NCBI GenBank assembly: GCA_024449915.1
Contig: JAMZAV010000111.1
Coordinates: 248,001 to 312,000, forward strand
Origin: Sweltsa coloradensis
Lineage: Eukaryota > Arthropoda > Insecta > Plecoptera > Chloroperlidae
Length of the DNA stretch: 64,000 nt
Direction of reading: 5' to 3'
A model generated the notes under the pieces. That model had not been told where the DNA came from. It made no database searches and worked only from the letters and a program-made list of their open reading frames with translations. Numbering within the stretch: the stretch's first letter is position 1; each line of letters starts with the position of its first letter. Shown here one piece after another: positions 42,991-54,239 of the stretch. The position numbers and the translations under genes are program-made.

Positions 42991-43137
42991 TTAAGTTAAC
43001 CAAATTAAAACTAACTGAAAAGTTAAAAGCTATTTTAACGTATATTTAACTACTATTGGTGACTTTTAGAATAACGAAGTGAGGAAACGGGAAAATGTAG
43101 GCCTACAGTGAAGTAAAAATATAATATAATTAATAAT

Positions 43138-43388
43138 AATTTTTGTATGAAGCCTGCCCAGGGTGGAATTCATGCCCCTCTTCATGTGTCTAACTGGGTA
43201 TGTTGCGGATAAGATATTGTGAAGGGATGTCCGAGGGCTGTTTAAGAGGACTCAATCCCTTGCATTCTCATTAACGACTAAGGAAAACCTAGGAAAAACC
43301 TTCAGTCAGGATTGCCGGTCTCGACGGGATTTGAACCCGGGACCTCCCGAATCAGAGTCGTGCGCTCGAGCCAACACTGTCGGTGGAA
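43138..43388 (-). mobile_element. B-family SINE, full length with intact tRNA-like head
   Basis: In + reading, from TTTTTGTATGAAGCCTGCCC to GGATTTGAACCCGGGACCTCCC, GAATCAGAGTCG, GCGCTCGAGCCAACACTGTCGG. It is the best reference copy of the family, followed by a (TTA)n run. Confidence 0.88.
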
Positions 43389-44089
43389 AAATACAAATTA
43401 TAAATTATTATTATTATTATATTATAAATTTTTTGTCACAAAGGTTGACTATTCGTGAAGCCATAGTTCAATAACATACGTAATAACATTCGTAACGTAA
43501 CTATAACGTTTGGCGGTACAAATCGGTAAAAAATACCGCCAAACGAAAAAATTCGCAGAAAGACAATTGTTAAAATAAATCTTTTTTCTCTCAGTCAGTC
43601 CATAGAAAAAACAGTTAAAAATTAATGTTCACAAAAACACAACACCCTACGTTGAATGGTGTGCCTTGGCGAATTGAAGTTGGAAATTATTTTGAGGTGG
43701 CTATATTGGCCGTGTAACGGATCAGAAAATTTCAAAAAAATATTTTTTATTTTCTAAAATAGCCATGTTTCAAAGCCATTCACTATATTTTGACTTAGTA
43801 GCATATTTTGGAAAATAGAAAAACGCGGTCGAATAGCCTTAAGTTGTCAAGATTTTTAAAAATGCAAGTAACTCGAAAAGTAACCAGAATGTAACCTGCC
43901 ACATCCCGTAAGTCATTTACTCAACGCAACCCTTTAAGCAGCATCGTCCATTAAATATAAACTTTCCGTACACCTTGACGCAATATTGACTTCATACTCC
44001 GCAGTCTGTGCTCTATCAGCCTCATCAGCATCATTAACTACCCTCTAAGTGGCCAGGGGTTGCTAACTAGCTGTACCGCAGAGGGTGCA
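43389..44089. other. No gene; one hairpin at 43507-43554
   Basis: CGTTTGGCGGTA at 43507 and TACCGCCAAACG at 43543 form a 12-bp stem around a short AT-rich loop. The rest is unclassified. Confidence 0.5.
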
Positions 44090-44230
44090 AACGTGTTTCA
44101 GATTCTGTAGGGGTGGGGGTGTATGTGGGAGAGAAATCTGGCCATAGGAATTCAACACACTAAATTCCGATTGCAAATTTGAGGCAATTTCGTGGCGAAT
44201 ATGCATTACCTTTACTAACGGCCTAATTTA
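44090..44230 (+). repeat. Unclassified repeat pair R6, copy 1
   Basis: GGTGGGGGTGTATG, GAGAGAAATCTGG, CTAAATTCCGATTGCAAAT match 45105-45275 in the same orientation, diverged. Confidence 0.5.
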
Positions 44231-44473
44231 GAATTTCTCATGCACAAATTAAACAGTGGCAGATTTAATAGATTTTGATCATCTGACATTACCAAAACTA
44301 TTTTTATTAGTATTATCAATTATCAGTAATTTCAAACACATTGTCGTTTGTACATTATTATTTAGGTTGGAATGGTGACTTTTTTCTTAAAATAAAAACA
44401 AGTTTCCATAAAATATTTTGAATTCTATGATATAATTTTCTACCGCCTGTTCAGATACTTTCTTTACATCGTC

Positions 44474-44475
<2 letters not shown>

Positions 44476-44544
<69 letters not shown>
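44476..44544. repeat. (GTA)n microsatellite
   Basis: Pure GTA repeat; on the minus strand it is the (TAC)n end of a LINE-like 3' tail. Confidence 0.95.
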
Positions 44545-44725
44545 AAATCTTTATTTAGCATTTTGCTATTTTTACATACACATACACAAACATTATACAA
44601 TTTACTTTTACATATTCATTAAATTCAGTCCTCAATGGACCAGACTGTGCGTCTGGTATTTACATTTTAATCATTCAAAGCATTTTCATTTATCACATTA
44701 ACTTGGTTAATAGTTATTGTTATTA
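44545..44725 (-). mobile_element. LINE-like 3' end
   Basis: The minus strand ends AGCAAAATGCTAAATAAAGATTTC followed by (TAC)n, with a small hairpin CCAGACGCACAGTCTGG upstream. This is 3'-end organisation as in CR1/L2-group LINEs, but no coding part is recognised to the right. Confidence 0.5.
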
Positions 44726-45104
44726 GTTATGGTTATTAGTAACTTGGAAGAAAACATTAACAATATACAAGACATTTAAGATAAAACATAAAAATATCTT
44801 TCGAGTTTTTACATGAGTTTTGAGTTATTATAAGAAAAAACTTCGCTATCCAACCCTTATATTATACGGGATTGTGTTTCAAAATATTTATAACTGTTCA
44901 CACTATAATGGGTGTATACGCACTGGAGAACTATCTGAAAATAGTTTTGGTTGTATCAGTCGCTTGTATAATATTTTGATATTCTATATTCTCCACTTTG
45001 TAAAATTCGTGATTTAAAAAGTCCGTAAATTACTTCAAGAGCTTCCTTCACCTTATTAAGTGTCATGGGTCTACCGCCGAGTGTCGTCACGTTCTTGAGA
45101 TGCC

Positions 45105-45280
45105 ATAGAGGAGGAGGGGGGGGGGGGGGATGAATTAGGTCTTAGATGATGGGGTTGGATAAACTACTAGAGAGAGAAATCTGGACCAAGGAATTTAACT
45201 AACCAAATTCCGATTGCAATATAAATTTTAAGGAATTTTGTGATGTTTGGGCACTACCTATTAAATGTAATTTTGTAATA
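45105..45280 (+). repeat. Unclassified repeat pair R6, copy 2
   Basis: AGAGAGAGAAATCTGGACC, CCAAATTCCGATTGCAA; includes a poly-G run at 45115-45129. Beyond it, to 46111, no gene is recognised. Confidence 0.5.
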
Positions 45281-46111
45281 ATGTAATGTAAGTCGGTGTT
45301 TAAGACATTTATTTTATATTATATAAAGTTTTAGTGGTGAATGTATGCAAACATTGACATTGCATAATTTCTTGGTCAAATTATATTAAATCTCTAATGT
45401 TGGGATGTGAAATGTTTGAACAGTATATGGTTTTCACATTATTAAGAATGTTAAAGTGGTTATCGAGAATTTGATCTATACTTTAGAAAAATTTATATTG
45501 ATTTAACGTTTTATTTTGAGTCACGCTTTTTACTTCAAATATTTTTTTAGAGTGTGGCAGATACTTCTGCGTTTGGGGATATGCTCCTTTCTGCCATCGT
45601 TCATCGAAAATAAAGTAATTTCCAAAACTTAATGATGCAGTAAGAGTGTTGAAAATGTAAAATTCGGACATCCAAAGTGATTAATACAGTAAAAGTACAC
45701 TAACATATATAAAACACGGCACAAACTATAGCAGGATAGCAAAGATAAGACATTGGAATCTTGGATTTAAGCAAAGTGATAATATTATATAACTTGCAAT
45801 TGCAATTACTTTACCAAGATCCTTTGTGCGTAAAACTCGGCAGCCATTTACACTAGTAACTATTCGGACGTGTCACTAGTCACAAATGTGTGCTGTTTTC
45901 TAGAGAGCCATGCATGCCACTTGGTGACAAATAGTTGTGCGGGTGTAGGAGCTTCTAACTACAGAGTGCGTGCACTGGGTCTATGGAATAAAATAAAAAA
46001 TACGATAATTAAATAAAATAATTAATAAACAGTTTAACTATTGTTTTAAAAGGTTCATTCACTAGACGGGCAGATAAATAATAATATGTATGTATTTATT
46101 GTATTTCTTCC

Positions 46112-46304
46112 TTTGCAGCAACTCATACTCCCAAGTTTCGCCTATGTGATGTGTGTGGCATAGTTTTAAGTATAAAACATGTTTTATTATCCTGTACAAA
46201 GTACAACAGTGAGAGGAAAAAGTTTAAAATAAAATCTACACTCAAAAGAATTTTTTTCTGATGATTCCAAATCACTTGTTACTATCTTTAATTTCTTGCA
46301 CTAA
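46112..46304 (+). pseudogene. C-terminal end of an I-clade LINE ORF2 (fragment)
   Basis: The frame reads THTPKFRLCDVCGIVLS then IKHVLLSCTKYNSERKK: a C-x2-C-x7-H-x4-C zinc-knuckle-like motif typical of the extreme C-terminus of I and Nimb group LINE proteins, downstream of their RNase H domain. An extra A near 46245-46250 shifts the frame (early stop TGA at 46259); in the next frame the protein-like reading continues to TAA at 46302-46304. The RT and RNase H parts are absent, so this is a 5'-truncated, dead copy. Confidence 0.7.
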
Positions 46305-46507
46305 TGTTAATCTGTTTCAATCATTTTATTTAGTATACATTCTACTGTTGAGTGCCCCAAAACAACACTAACTAACTAACTATCTAACTAACTTTTTACT
46401 TACTAACTAACAAACTAACTAACGAACTAACTAACTAACTAATTAACTAACAATCTAACAGACTGATTGACTGACTGTTTGACTGACTGACTGACTGACT
46501 GACTATT

Positions 46508-46555
<48 letters not shown>

Positions 46556-46560
46556 GAACT
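46305..46560 (+). repeat. I-clade LINE 3'UTR and expanded (CTAA)n/(GACT)n tail
   Basis: The 3'UTR ends GAGTGCCCCAAAACAACA and passes into (ACTA)n at 46364, then (GACT)n at 46458-46503, then (CTAA)n to 46556. The tail has expanded and mutated as a microsatellite. Confidence 0.8.
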
Positions 46561-47465
46561 AAGCTTGCATTTCAAATTCAGCATCTGCCTTGTTGCTAAA
46601 TTAGCTTATAATTTGCACCATTCATTTTTCCCTTTGGTTAGACTGGGTAGGTTATATTCAATTTTTTTCAGCAGCAATTTAAATTCTTTTTAACCCATCT
46701 TCGAATACATGAAGAAATGTTAAGCGACAAATTAAATTATAAAAAAGTAGTCATATATTAAGGAATTGTTTCAATTGAATAAAATGATATCTAAGTAGTT
46801 TTTGTTTATTTGAATTTTGAATTGAAGCTACATTTGTATGTAACATGTTGGTGGCGCATATATTGTTGAGCTTTAACTCAAAGTCTTCACTGTAAATCTT
46901 TTTAACCGAGTGGGTAGACTCTCAATACAAATGTATTTATTTCTAAATGTCAAAACGAAGACTGTTATACAACTTCTATATGAGTCCCTTACAATTTCAA
47001 ACATCCTCATTTCGCTCTATTCAGTATTATAATAAGCTTACGTTCACACAAAGGTTAATAAGGCTTCCTTCCTTCTAGACGTTTCTCTACTAAATCATTC
47101 TAGAATTTATGTTTCTAATTCTGCACGGTTTATTAATTAAGAATTCCTAAGACTTCCTAAGTGGTCTTGTAGAACAACGATGCCTGCGGGAGGTTTTAAA
47201 ACTCCCCCCCCCCCCCACAACCCTAATTCACTCAACGTTACGTACGTACGTACACCGTGGATCATCAAATACACTCAGGGGTAGAAATTCTTGATTCTGT
47301 TTACATCTCTTCTTTAATCATCATAACTTGAAAGATTTTTAAATTAATGTATAAATTATAGAACAAACACTTTATTAATGTAGTGGACACCCGTTTCATG
47401 GCTGCCGCTCAAAACGAAATTAGCCTATAGCGTGTAAAATTTAGTAAATAAGATGGAAGTATATA
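46561..47465. other. No gene; A-family tail scrap at 46908-46942 and poly-C at 47203-47217
   Basis: GAGTGGGTAGACTCTCAATAC matches the A-family SINE terminus. A CGTACGTACGTAC run lies at 47240-47252. Confidence 0.5.
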
Positions 47466-48204
47466 CTAGGAAAAAACGCTTAAGTCCCGCCGCGTTGTTG
47501 GATGAGCGTAATTGGTGCACTAAGTTGCCATGTGTTACGCGGATTTTTACTGTTGTTCTGTGAAAAAATCATTAATTAGTCGAAGATTTTTTTTAAATAA
47601 ATGAAATAAAATAAAAAATTAACTTTATTTTTTTAAGAAATAGTTATTCGATTGCGCTCAAATTTTACACAAATATATTAATTCATAAAATTAAGGTTCT
47701 GTGAAAAAATCATTACAATAGGATAAAGCATGTAGGTGTTATAAGTCAAAGAATTGTTTTAAAAATGAAAAAAACCCGTAAAATTTCAATTTTCATGAGA
47801 AATAATTTTTCGATTATGCTCAAATTTCACACGAATATCTTAATTCATAAAATAAAGGTTCTGTGAAAAAATCATTACAATCGGATAAAGCATGTAGGAG
47901 TTATAAGTCGAAGAAATGTTTTAAAATTCGAAAAAAATCGTAAAATTGCGTTTTTTATGAGAAAAAATTTCCCGATTGCGCTCAAAAACGTGGCAGTTCT
48001 AAGTTCAGAGATTTCGAAGGCCTCCATAAAATTTCATCACAATCGGAGTATCGGTTTAGCCGGAATCGTGTTAACAGACACACAAAAATACAAAAAGAAA
48101 AAAAAAAAAAAAAAAAAAAACATTCCGGATTTTTTTTTCCAGTGTAGTGAAATGGAATCTTCGCTTCGCTCGCTTCGCTCGCTACGCTCGCTACGCTCAT
48201 CCAA
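47466..48204 (-). mobile_element. Helentron-associated-type element 2 (739 bp)
   Basis: Same ends as element 1 (CTAGG.AAAACGCTTAAGTC.. at the left; CGCTACGCTCATCCAA at the right, + reading). At least two internal units of about 165 bp (GGTTCTGTGAAAAAATCATT at 47693 and 47858). The terminal CTTCGCTTCGCTCGC repeat is expanded, and an A-run (48099-48120) lies inside. Confidence 0.7.
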
Positions 48205-48230
48205 ATATTTACACCTACTGTTTTGTATTA

Positions 48231-48910
48231 CTAGGAAAACGCTTAAGTCCCGCCGCGTTGTTGGATGAGCGTAATTGGTGCATTGAGCTGCCATGTGTTA
48301 TGCGGATTTTCTGTTGTTCTGTGAAAAAATTATTACTAAATTGAAGATTTTTTAAAAATTAAATTAAATTAAAAAAAAATTAACTTAAATTTTAATTTTT
48401 TTAAATTAATCGCAATTTTAAAAAGGAAAAAATCGTAATATTGAAATTTTGATAAGAAATAATTATTCGATTGCGCACAAATTTTACACGAATTTATTAA
48501 TTTATAAAATTAAGGTTCTGTGAAAAAATCATTACAATAGGATAAAACATGTAGGTGTTTTAAGCCGAAGAAAAATTAAAAAAATCGAAAAAAGTCGTAA
48601 AATTGCGATTTTCGTAAAAAATAGTTTTTTGATAACGCTCAAATTTCACATGAATATATCAATTCATGAAATAAAGGTTCTGTGAAAAAATCATTACAAT
48701 CAGACAAAGCATGTAGGTGTTGTAAGTCGAATAAATTTTTAAAAAATTGAAAAAAGTCGTAAAATTGCGATTTTCACGATAAATAATTTTTCGATTGAGC
48801 TCAAAAACGTGGCAGTTCTAAGTTCAGAGATTTCGAAGAGCTTCATAAAATTTCATCGCAATCGGAGTATCGGTTTAGCCGGAATCGTGTTAACAAACAG
48901 ACAAAAATAC

Positions 48911-48973
<63 letters not shown>

Positions 48974-49066
48974 AAAAAGAAAAAAAAAAAACATTCCGGA
49001 TTTTTTTCTCCAGTGTAGTGAAATGGAATCTTCGCTTCGCTCGCTTCGCTCGCTACGCTCATCCAA
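48231..49066 (-). mobile_element. Helentron-associated-type element 3 (836 bp)
   Basis: Only 26 bp from element 2, in the same orientation, with the same ends. Internal units at 48512 and 48674 (about 162 bp). A (GAAA)n microsatellite (48911-48976) replaces the A-run of element 2 at the same position. Confidence 0.7.
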
Positions 49067-49134
49067 TGAGGATTTGTATATTATGTATAAATACAATTTT
49101 TAGTCTTTTACTTAAATAAATTAAATAAATATAT

Positions 49135-49290
49135 TCGTATTAAGAGTCTATTTACTCAGTCATATAACTGATTTTCAGTGGGGGACATTCAACCAAAGCG
49201 ACCAAGCCAACCCTGTAGGCTCCGACGCAATCGACGAGTGTGCGATAACCAACCAAATATCGATATTTTCAATAGGAAATATTAATTGTT
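49135..49290 (-). mobile_element. A-family SINE, 3' third
   Basis: CAGTCATATAACTGATTTTC, CAACCCTGTAGGCTCCGACG, CGATATTTTCAATAGGAAAT in + reading. Confidence 0.75.
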
Positions 49291-49439
49291 TGTTGGAAAT
49301 ATTGTTTATTTATATTAGAATAAATCCCAAAATAATGCTAAAATTTGATTTATTTTCGAATATAAAAGAACACGCAAGAAATTGTTTATAAGGATTCGTG
49401 TTTTGTGCACTCGTTTGAACGCTTACACAATAAATAAAT

Positions 49440-49862
49440 AATAAATAAATTGTGTTTAGAGTCTACCCACTCAGTTATATGACTGATTTTCAGTGGGGGA
49501 CATTAAACCAAAGCAACTAAGCCAACCCTGTAGGCCCCGACGCAATCTACGAGTGAGCGATGAACCAACCAAAGATCGATATTTTGAATAGGAAATACAG
49601 CAATCAGTGGTATGGACAGTGCGAACACCCGCAGGTCAACGCCAGAATCAACAAGGCCGATTCAGAACAACTCTGAATTTATTATGTGCCTCGTTGCTAG
49701 GACGGCTCCAAAGTCACCGTTTACAAACTCCTAAGACAAGAACTGATGGACTTAAATCCAAATCAGAAGTTAAAAAACTTCTGACTTTTACGAGATTCGA
49801 ACCCTGGACCTTCTGCATTGGAAGCAGATACGCTAACCACAAGACCAACAAGCCACACAAAA
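49440..49862 (-). mobile_element. A-family SINE, full length
   Basis: Complete tail, body and tRNA-like head (TTCTGCATTGGAAGCAGA; CCACAAGACCAACAAGCC). The B box has one change (GAGATTCGAACCC). The last head block is duplicated at 49852-49880. Confidence 0.85.
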
Positions 49863-49904
49863 GACCAACGAGCCACACAAACCACATTGAACTTGGTTAC
49901 CGCA

Positions 49905-50035
49905 GCTCTGCTATATGAATCACTTTTCTGTTCGTCTGTACGTGTGACACGTGACGTGACGTGACGTGACGTGACTCACGTCTCACTGTAAAGATCGAAC
50001 ATGGCTTACGATTCACATGTGGTGGTTTTTGATTA
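49905..50035. repeat. Unclassified repeat R7 with (GTGAC)n
   Basis: TTCTGTTCGTCTGTACGTGTG, a GACGTGACGTGAC run (49950-49973), then TCTCACTGTAAAGATCGAACATG. A relative lies at 62620-62735. Confidence 0.5.
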
Positions 50036-50610
50036 TTGAGCGAGCGTAGCGAGCGTCTCCACTTGACTCTTATGGCTCGAATGTCTGTTTTTGTTTGTTT
50101 TTTTCTGTTACTGCTCCGATACAGGTCGCACCGTTTCTTGATTGACCTGAAATTTTGCACACATGTACATACCACCTAGGCGGGTTGCTGTATAGTTTTT
50201 GAACAAAATCCGATCGTTGGTTATAAAAAAAAATAAAAAAAAATAAAAAAAAAATAAATAAAAAAAAAATGTACCGATCGTTATGAAATTTTGCAGGGTC
50301 AATACCTACAACATTCTCTCCTATTTTTCAAATTTTCAGCTAAATCGGTCAAGACCTTAAAGACTTATTGGTAATCATAATTCGGAAAATGATGTTAAAA
50401 AATGAAGGAGGCAGTGAAGATACAATGATACACTTTAGAAGGCATGACGTCAATTAGTACATTGCAAAGATGTTGGAATAGTATAGTGTACAATGTCAAT
50501 ATCCAGTTAGGCCTACACTGTGTGGTGGGCCTTATGGAAATGTCGTACTCGGGTCATGTTGCACGTACCGGTGCTCGCTCAACAACGCGTCCAACTGAGC
50601 GTTTTCCTAG
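50036..50610 (+). mobile_element. Helentron-associated-type element, variant subfamily
   Basis: 5' end TTGAGCGAGCGTAGCGAGCG. Near the 3' end are the inverted copy GCTCGCTCAA (50573-50582), then the hairpin AACGC-GTCCAACTGA-GCGTT and terminus TTCCTAG|T. The interior is unrelated to elements 1-3 (block GAAATTTTGCA at two places, an A-rich tract 50225-50270). It carries a CRE palindrome TGACGTCA at 50445-50452. Confidence 0.6.
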
Positions 50611-50721
50611 TATTTTCCTCTAATAAGGACGACGCAGAATGTTTTTGGTGACTCTTGGGGTCAGGGAGCAGGGATGTCATTATCTTAGGGGCGACAACAC
50701 CTTCAACCCGGCACCTACAAC

Positions 50722-51302
50722 AACATTATAAATATAAATCATTGGACTTTTTCACTGTTAGTTAACAAAATATTTATTTAAATGTGATATTTCGATTTCT
50801 TTACAGAAATCTTTATCAAACAAAATTAACAATTAAAAAACCACAACAGACAGAACAAAAAACATTCAAACGCTTCAATCCTTGCACATGAGTCTAATGC
50901 CACAACACGGAAAATTAAGGAAGCTGGTTTGATTTCATGTGTGGCCAATACAATCAGTGTGCCTAGTGTAAATTATTCAGCCATTTGGAAAAGTTTCTGT
51001 CAATCAATTTCATCACTAGATCAATAGCTTTATTTCATACATCAATAACTGTCCAACTTATCAATTTAATGTTCTGTTTTTTGTTTTTTATTTTTATTAT
51101 AAAAATTTTTTTTAAAATTTGGTACTAATGCACAGCCATATTTATAATAATTTGTGAAATGTTTTTTGTTCTGTCTGTTGTGGTTTTTTAATTGTTAATT
51201 TTGTTTGATAAAGATTTCTGTAAAGAAATCGAAATATCACATTTAAATAAATATTTTGTTAACTAACAGTGAAAAAGTCCAATGATTTATATTTATAACG
51301 TT
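50722..51302. mobile_element. Foldback element with nearly identical 145-bp arms
   Basis: Arms 50722-50866 and 51157-51302 differ at only a few positions. They contain GATAAAGATTTCTGTAAAG, AAATCGAAATATCACATTT, ACAGTGAAAAAGTCC. The central 290 bp is unrelated AT-rich DNA. No coding frame; superfamily unknown. Confidence 0.7.
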
Positions 51303-51490
51303 ACTACCTGTTATATAGTTTCATTTTTTATACTACACCAACATATTTCGATTTGGGGGGAATTTTAGTTTTATATCCTACTATAACATTATGTTCAGCT
51401 CCTCTCCATATTTTGCCTACGCATAGGTCTACCCGTTATTTTTAAGATGAAACAAGGTTAAATTCTTACAAACATTAGGCATGTATAATA

Positions 51491-52279
51491 CTAGGAAAAC
51501 GCTAAAGTACCGCCGCGTTGATGGATGAGCTTTTTAAAGTTTTTAGTTTGCGTGGGATATCTTTACTTTTGCAAGTGCTTTGTTTTGTTGCCTACGCATT
51601 GAAGTGATTGTTGTCAAGTTTCTATTATTTAATGTCAATTTTTATTATTTACCGTAAAAAACTTATATTAAAAGCTTTATTTCTATGAATTCTGGCTAAC
51701 TTTTTCAACTTTTTCTTTTAAAAGGTACTACATCACCATAACCTTAATGTCCATGTATAATATGAACGTTGTAGCCCCACCCGTTTGGTCAGAATTGGAC
51801 CAAATGGCACGAAAATATCGCACAAAAAATCAAAAAACTTATATTAAAAGCTTTATTTCTATAGATTCTGGCTAACTTTTTCAACTTTTTCTTTAAAAAT
51901 GTACTACATCATCATAACCTCAATGTTCATGTATAATATGAACGTTGTAGCCCCACCCGTTTGGTCAGAATTGGCCCAAATGGCACGAAAATATCGCACA
52001 AAAAATCGAAAAAAATCGTAAAAGTACGATATTCATGAGAAATATTTCTTCGATTGTACCCAAAAACAATACACCTCTAAGTTCAGAGGATTCGAAGGTC
52101 CTGTCAAATTTTCATCAAGATCGGATATGCCGTTTGCCTGGAAGAGAGTTAACAAACAGACAAAAAAACAAAAAAAACAAAAAAAAACAAAAACAAAACA
52201 AAACAAAAAAAAAAAAAAACACCCGAGCTAAATTTTTTGGGGGGTCAGTGAAATTGAAGTCTTCGCTTCGCTCATCCAA
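51491..52279 (-). mobile_element. Helentron-associated-type element 4 (789 bp)
   Basis: Left end CTAGGAAAACGCTAAAGTACCG, right end CGCTTCGCTCATCCAA (+ reading). Two internal direct repeats of about 183 bp (51655-51838 and 51839-52015) start ACTTATATTAAAAGC and contain AACGTTGTAGCCCCACCCG. A (CAAAA)n tract lies at 52160-52218. Confidence 0.7.
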
Positions 52280-52486
52280 TAAACTAACACATTTTCGATA
52301 AGTATTTAGTTGGATTATAGTATTAAGATTCGAAACACCAGTAAGATAATTTAAGATTATTTTTAGGGTTCCGAATAATAACAAACCTTTATTGGGTCTC
52401 TGCAGCCAAAGCTGTTGCCTTGCGACACAGAATAACAAACACATAAACTTATAATTAAAATTAAAAATGTTAAACAATTAAGTAGT

Positions 52487-52856
52487 CAGTGGCGTATCCA
52501 AGAAAGGGGGAGGGGGGAGTAAAACCACCGATTTTGCAAAAAAAAAAGAGGATATAGAACAACAGTTTTATCGCAATACTAAAAGGCAAATCTAAGTTGG
52601 TCATTGTGATGCTTTAAAACGCACAGGTTTCTAAGAAAATGACCTTGAAAGAGAAAACCTTGGGATGAAAACAGGATTTTAGTAGATTAAAAGTTGGTGA
52701 TTGAGATTATTTAAAACGCACAGATTTTCACCAAAATGACCTTGAATGAGAAACATTTTCCAGAGGGCAAGCCCTCCGTACCTCCCACTTGGCTTTCGGT
52801 ACATCTATTAATTAATTGGTAAAACCCCCCTTTATGAATTCCTAGATATGCCACTG
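52487..52856. mobile_element. hAT-type non-autonomous DNA element
   Basis: Ends CAGTGGCGTATCCAAG and, mirrored, GATATGCCACTG. Flanking 8-mers TAAGTAGT (52479-52486) and GAAGTAGT (52857-52864) differ at one base, fitting an 8-bp hAT target duplication. Two internal repeats include AACGCACAG.TTTC and AAATGACCTTGAA.GAGAAA. Confidence 0.7.
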
Positions 52857-52864
52857 GAAGTAGT

Positions 52865-53249
52865 AAACTAATTACTTATGTCAAACTCGCTATACTTAAT
52901 CGATTCAAAACATTCATTTCACAAGTTTGGCTGAGGAAGGGACAGCGGAGGAGGAGGGAGGGTAAAACAATCGGAATGACACCTCTTCCCCCCCCCCTTC
53001 TTATGATGCTTCTGGCTTCTATCAGTCTGCTCTAGCCAAAACTTTTTTTACTCTAAATCTGTTCTCTATCAAGACAGACACGTCTTATGACATTACTCTC
53101 TTTTCGTAAGAAATCTTCCCGGGGGGTCTACTTACTAACTTGTCCGTCAACAGTGACAAGTTAGTAAATAGAATAATTCTTGCGCGCGCAGTGGTCTAAT
53201 ATTTTACGTGCCAGTGAAGGAAATGTTAGGCTTGGGTTCTATTTTAGAG
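52865..53249. other. No gene recognised; poly-C at 52990-52998
   Basis: Unclassified. Confidence 0.4.
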
Positions 53250-53615
53250 AAAGGTATAGCGCCAATATTAAAACCACGCGAAATAACCTTGTTTTAGTAA
53301 TAACTCACATAACGCTACACAAAACGAAAAAGTGGATAATAAATCCCAAATGGTTCAGTTAGAACTATATCTGGCATAAAACTTTTACAAATATTGTAAC
53401 CAGTAATGATTTTAATCAAGGTTTAAATTAAATTAATGTATACCGTAATAAAAAACGCTACTGATTACAATATTTGAATAATTTTTCATGCAGAGTGTAG
53501 TTCTAACGAAAATACGTGAGACCTATTAGCTCTTTTTTTCGATTTTACGTGCGGTTTAAGAGATATTACTGAAATAAGGTTATTTCGCGTGGTTTTAATA
53601 TTGGTGGTGATCCTT
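53250..53615. mobile_element. Palindromic MITE, ACCACGCGAAATAAC family, copy 1
   Basis: Left AATATTAAAACCACGCGAAA, mirrored at 53575-53602. Subterminal sequences also pair partly (GTTAGAACTA and TAGTTCTAAC). Related to 54601-54967. Confidence 0.7.
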
Positions 53616-53619
53616 TTAG

Positions 53620-54075
53620 TCGCTGAGCCTGGCCCAACTTAAATGCGCGCACCCAGGTGTTGATGATTTCTGCTGAACGGTTGGCAATATCAGTGCCAAA
53701 TTTCGCATTATTGTAAATAAAGTACTTTTATATTTATATCCGCGCTTTGATTCAAAAATTGAGCCTGAACGATTCATTGCGAGACATAAATCCAAAACGT
53801 AAAAAAATGAAAAATCCAAAACATGGGTTTCAATTCTGAAAATTCCCACCAAACCGTTTATCTTACGAAAAAACAAATTAACCTGCGCGTTCACCTAGAT
53901 TTAAACAATGATATCCAGTCTGAAATTAAATTATTATAATAATTATTGTATTAATTAAATTTGACTTAAAAAATCTGTAAACTTGGAATAAATTCTCGAA
54001 GTTGACCAAAATTGAGTAAATTAGGGAGATTTCACGAATTTATTATTCAATATCAATTAATTCCTCGATTTGGTT
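53620..54075 (-). repeat. Unclassified repeat R4, copy 2
   Basis: Reverse-complement relative of 17500-17960: CGCTGAGCCTGGCCCAAC, CTGCTGAACGGTTGGC, CCACCAAACCGTTTATCTTA, ACCTGCGCGTTCAC in + reading. The 92-codon open frame here is not conserved in the other copy. Confidence 0.65.
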
Positions 54076-54141
54076 AGTCGTGAAACACTCCCTTAGGTGT
54101 AATTCTTTTTATTTACTACAATTTATAAATTTAAAAAAAGG

Positions 54142-54200
54142 TCCGCCCCGACCGGGATTTGAACCCGGGTCTCCCGCATTCCAAACGAGCGTCTCGTATG
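54142..54200 (-). repeat. tRNA-like SINE head, truncated, inverted to the next
   Basis: Minus strand GACGCTCGTTTGGAATGC, GGGAGACCCGGG, GGTTCAAATCCCGG, TCGGGGCGGACC. The T arm and anticodon arm are intact; the D arm is lost. Confidence 0.7.
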
Positions 54201-54239
54201 TAAAATTCAACTACAATTCAGAGATTAAAATGTTGTACC

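Noticed and set aside
43980..44040. Possible hammerhead core CTGATGAGGCTGATAG on the minus strand
   Set aside because: No stem II partner and no GAAAC block follows.
53616..53894. 92-codon open frame
   Set aside because: Part of repeat R4; not kept in the copy at 17.5 kb.
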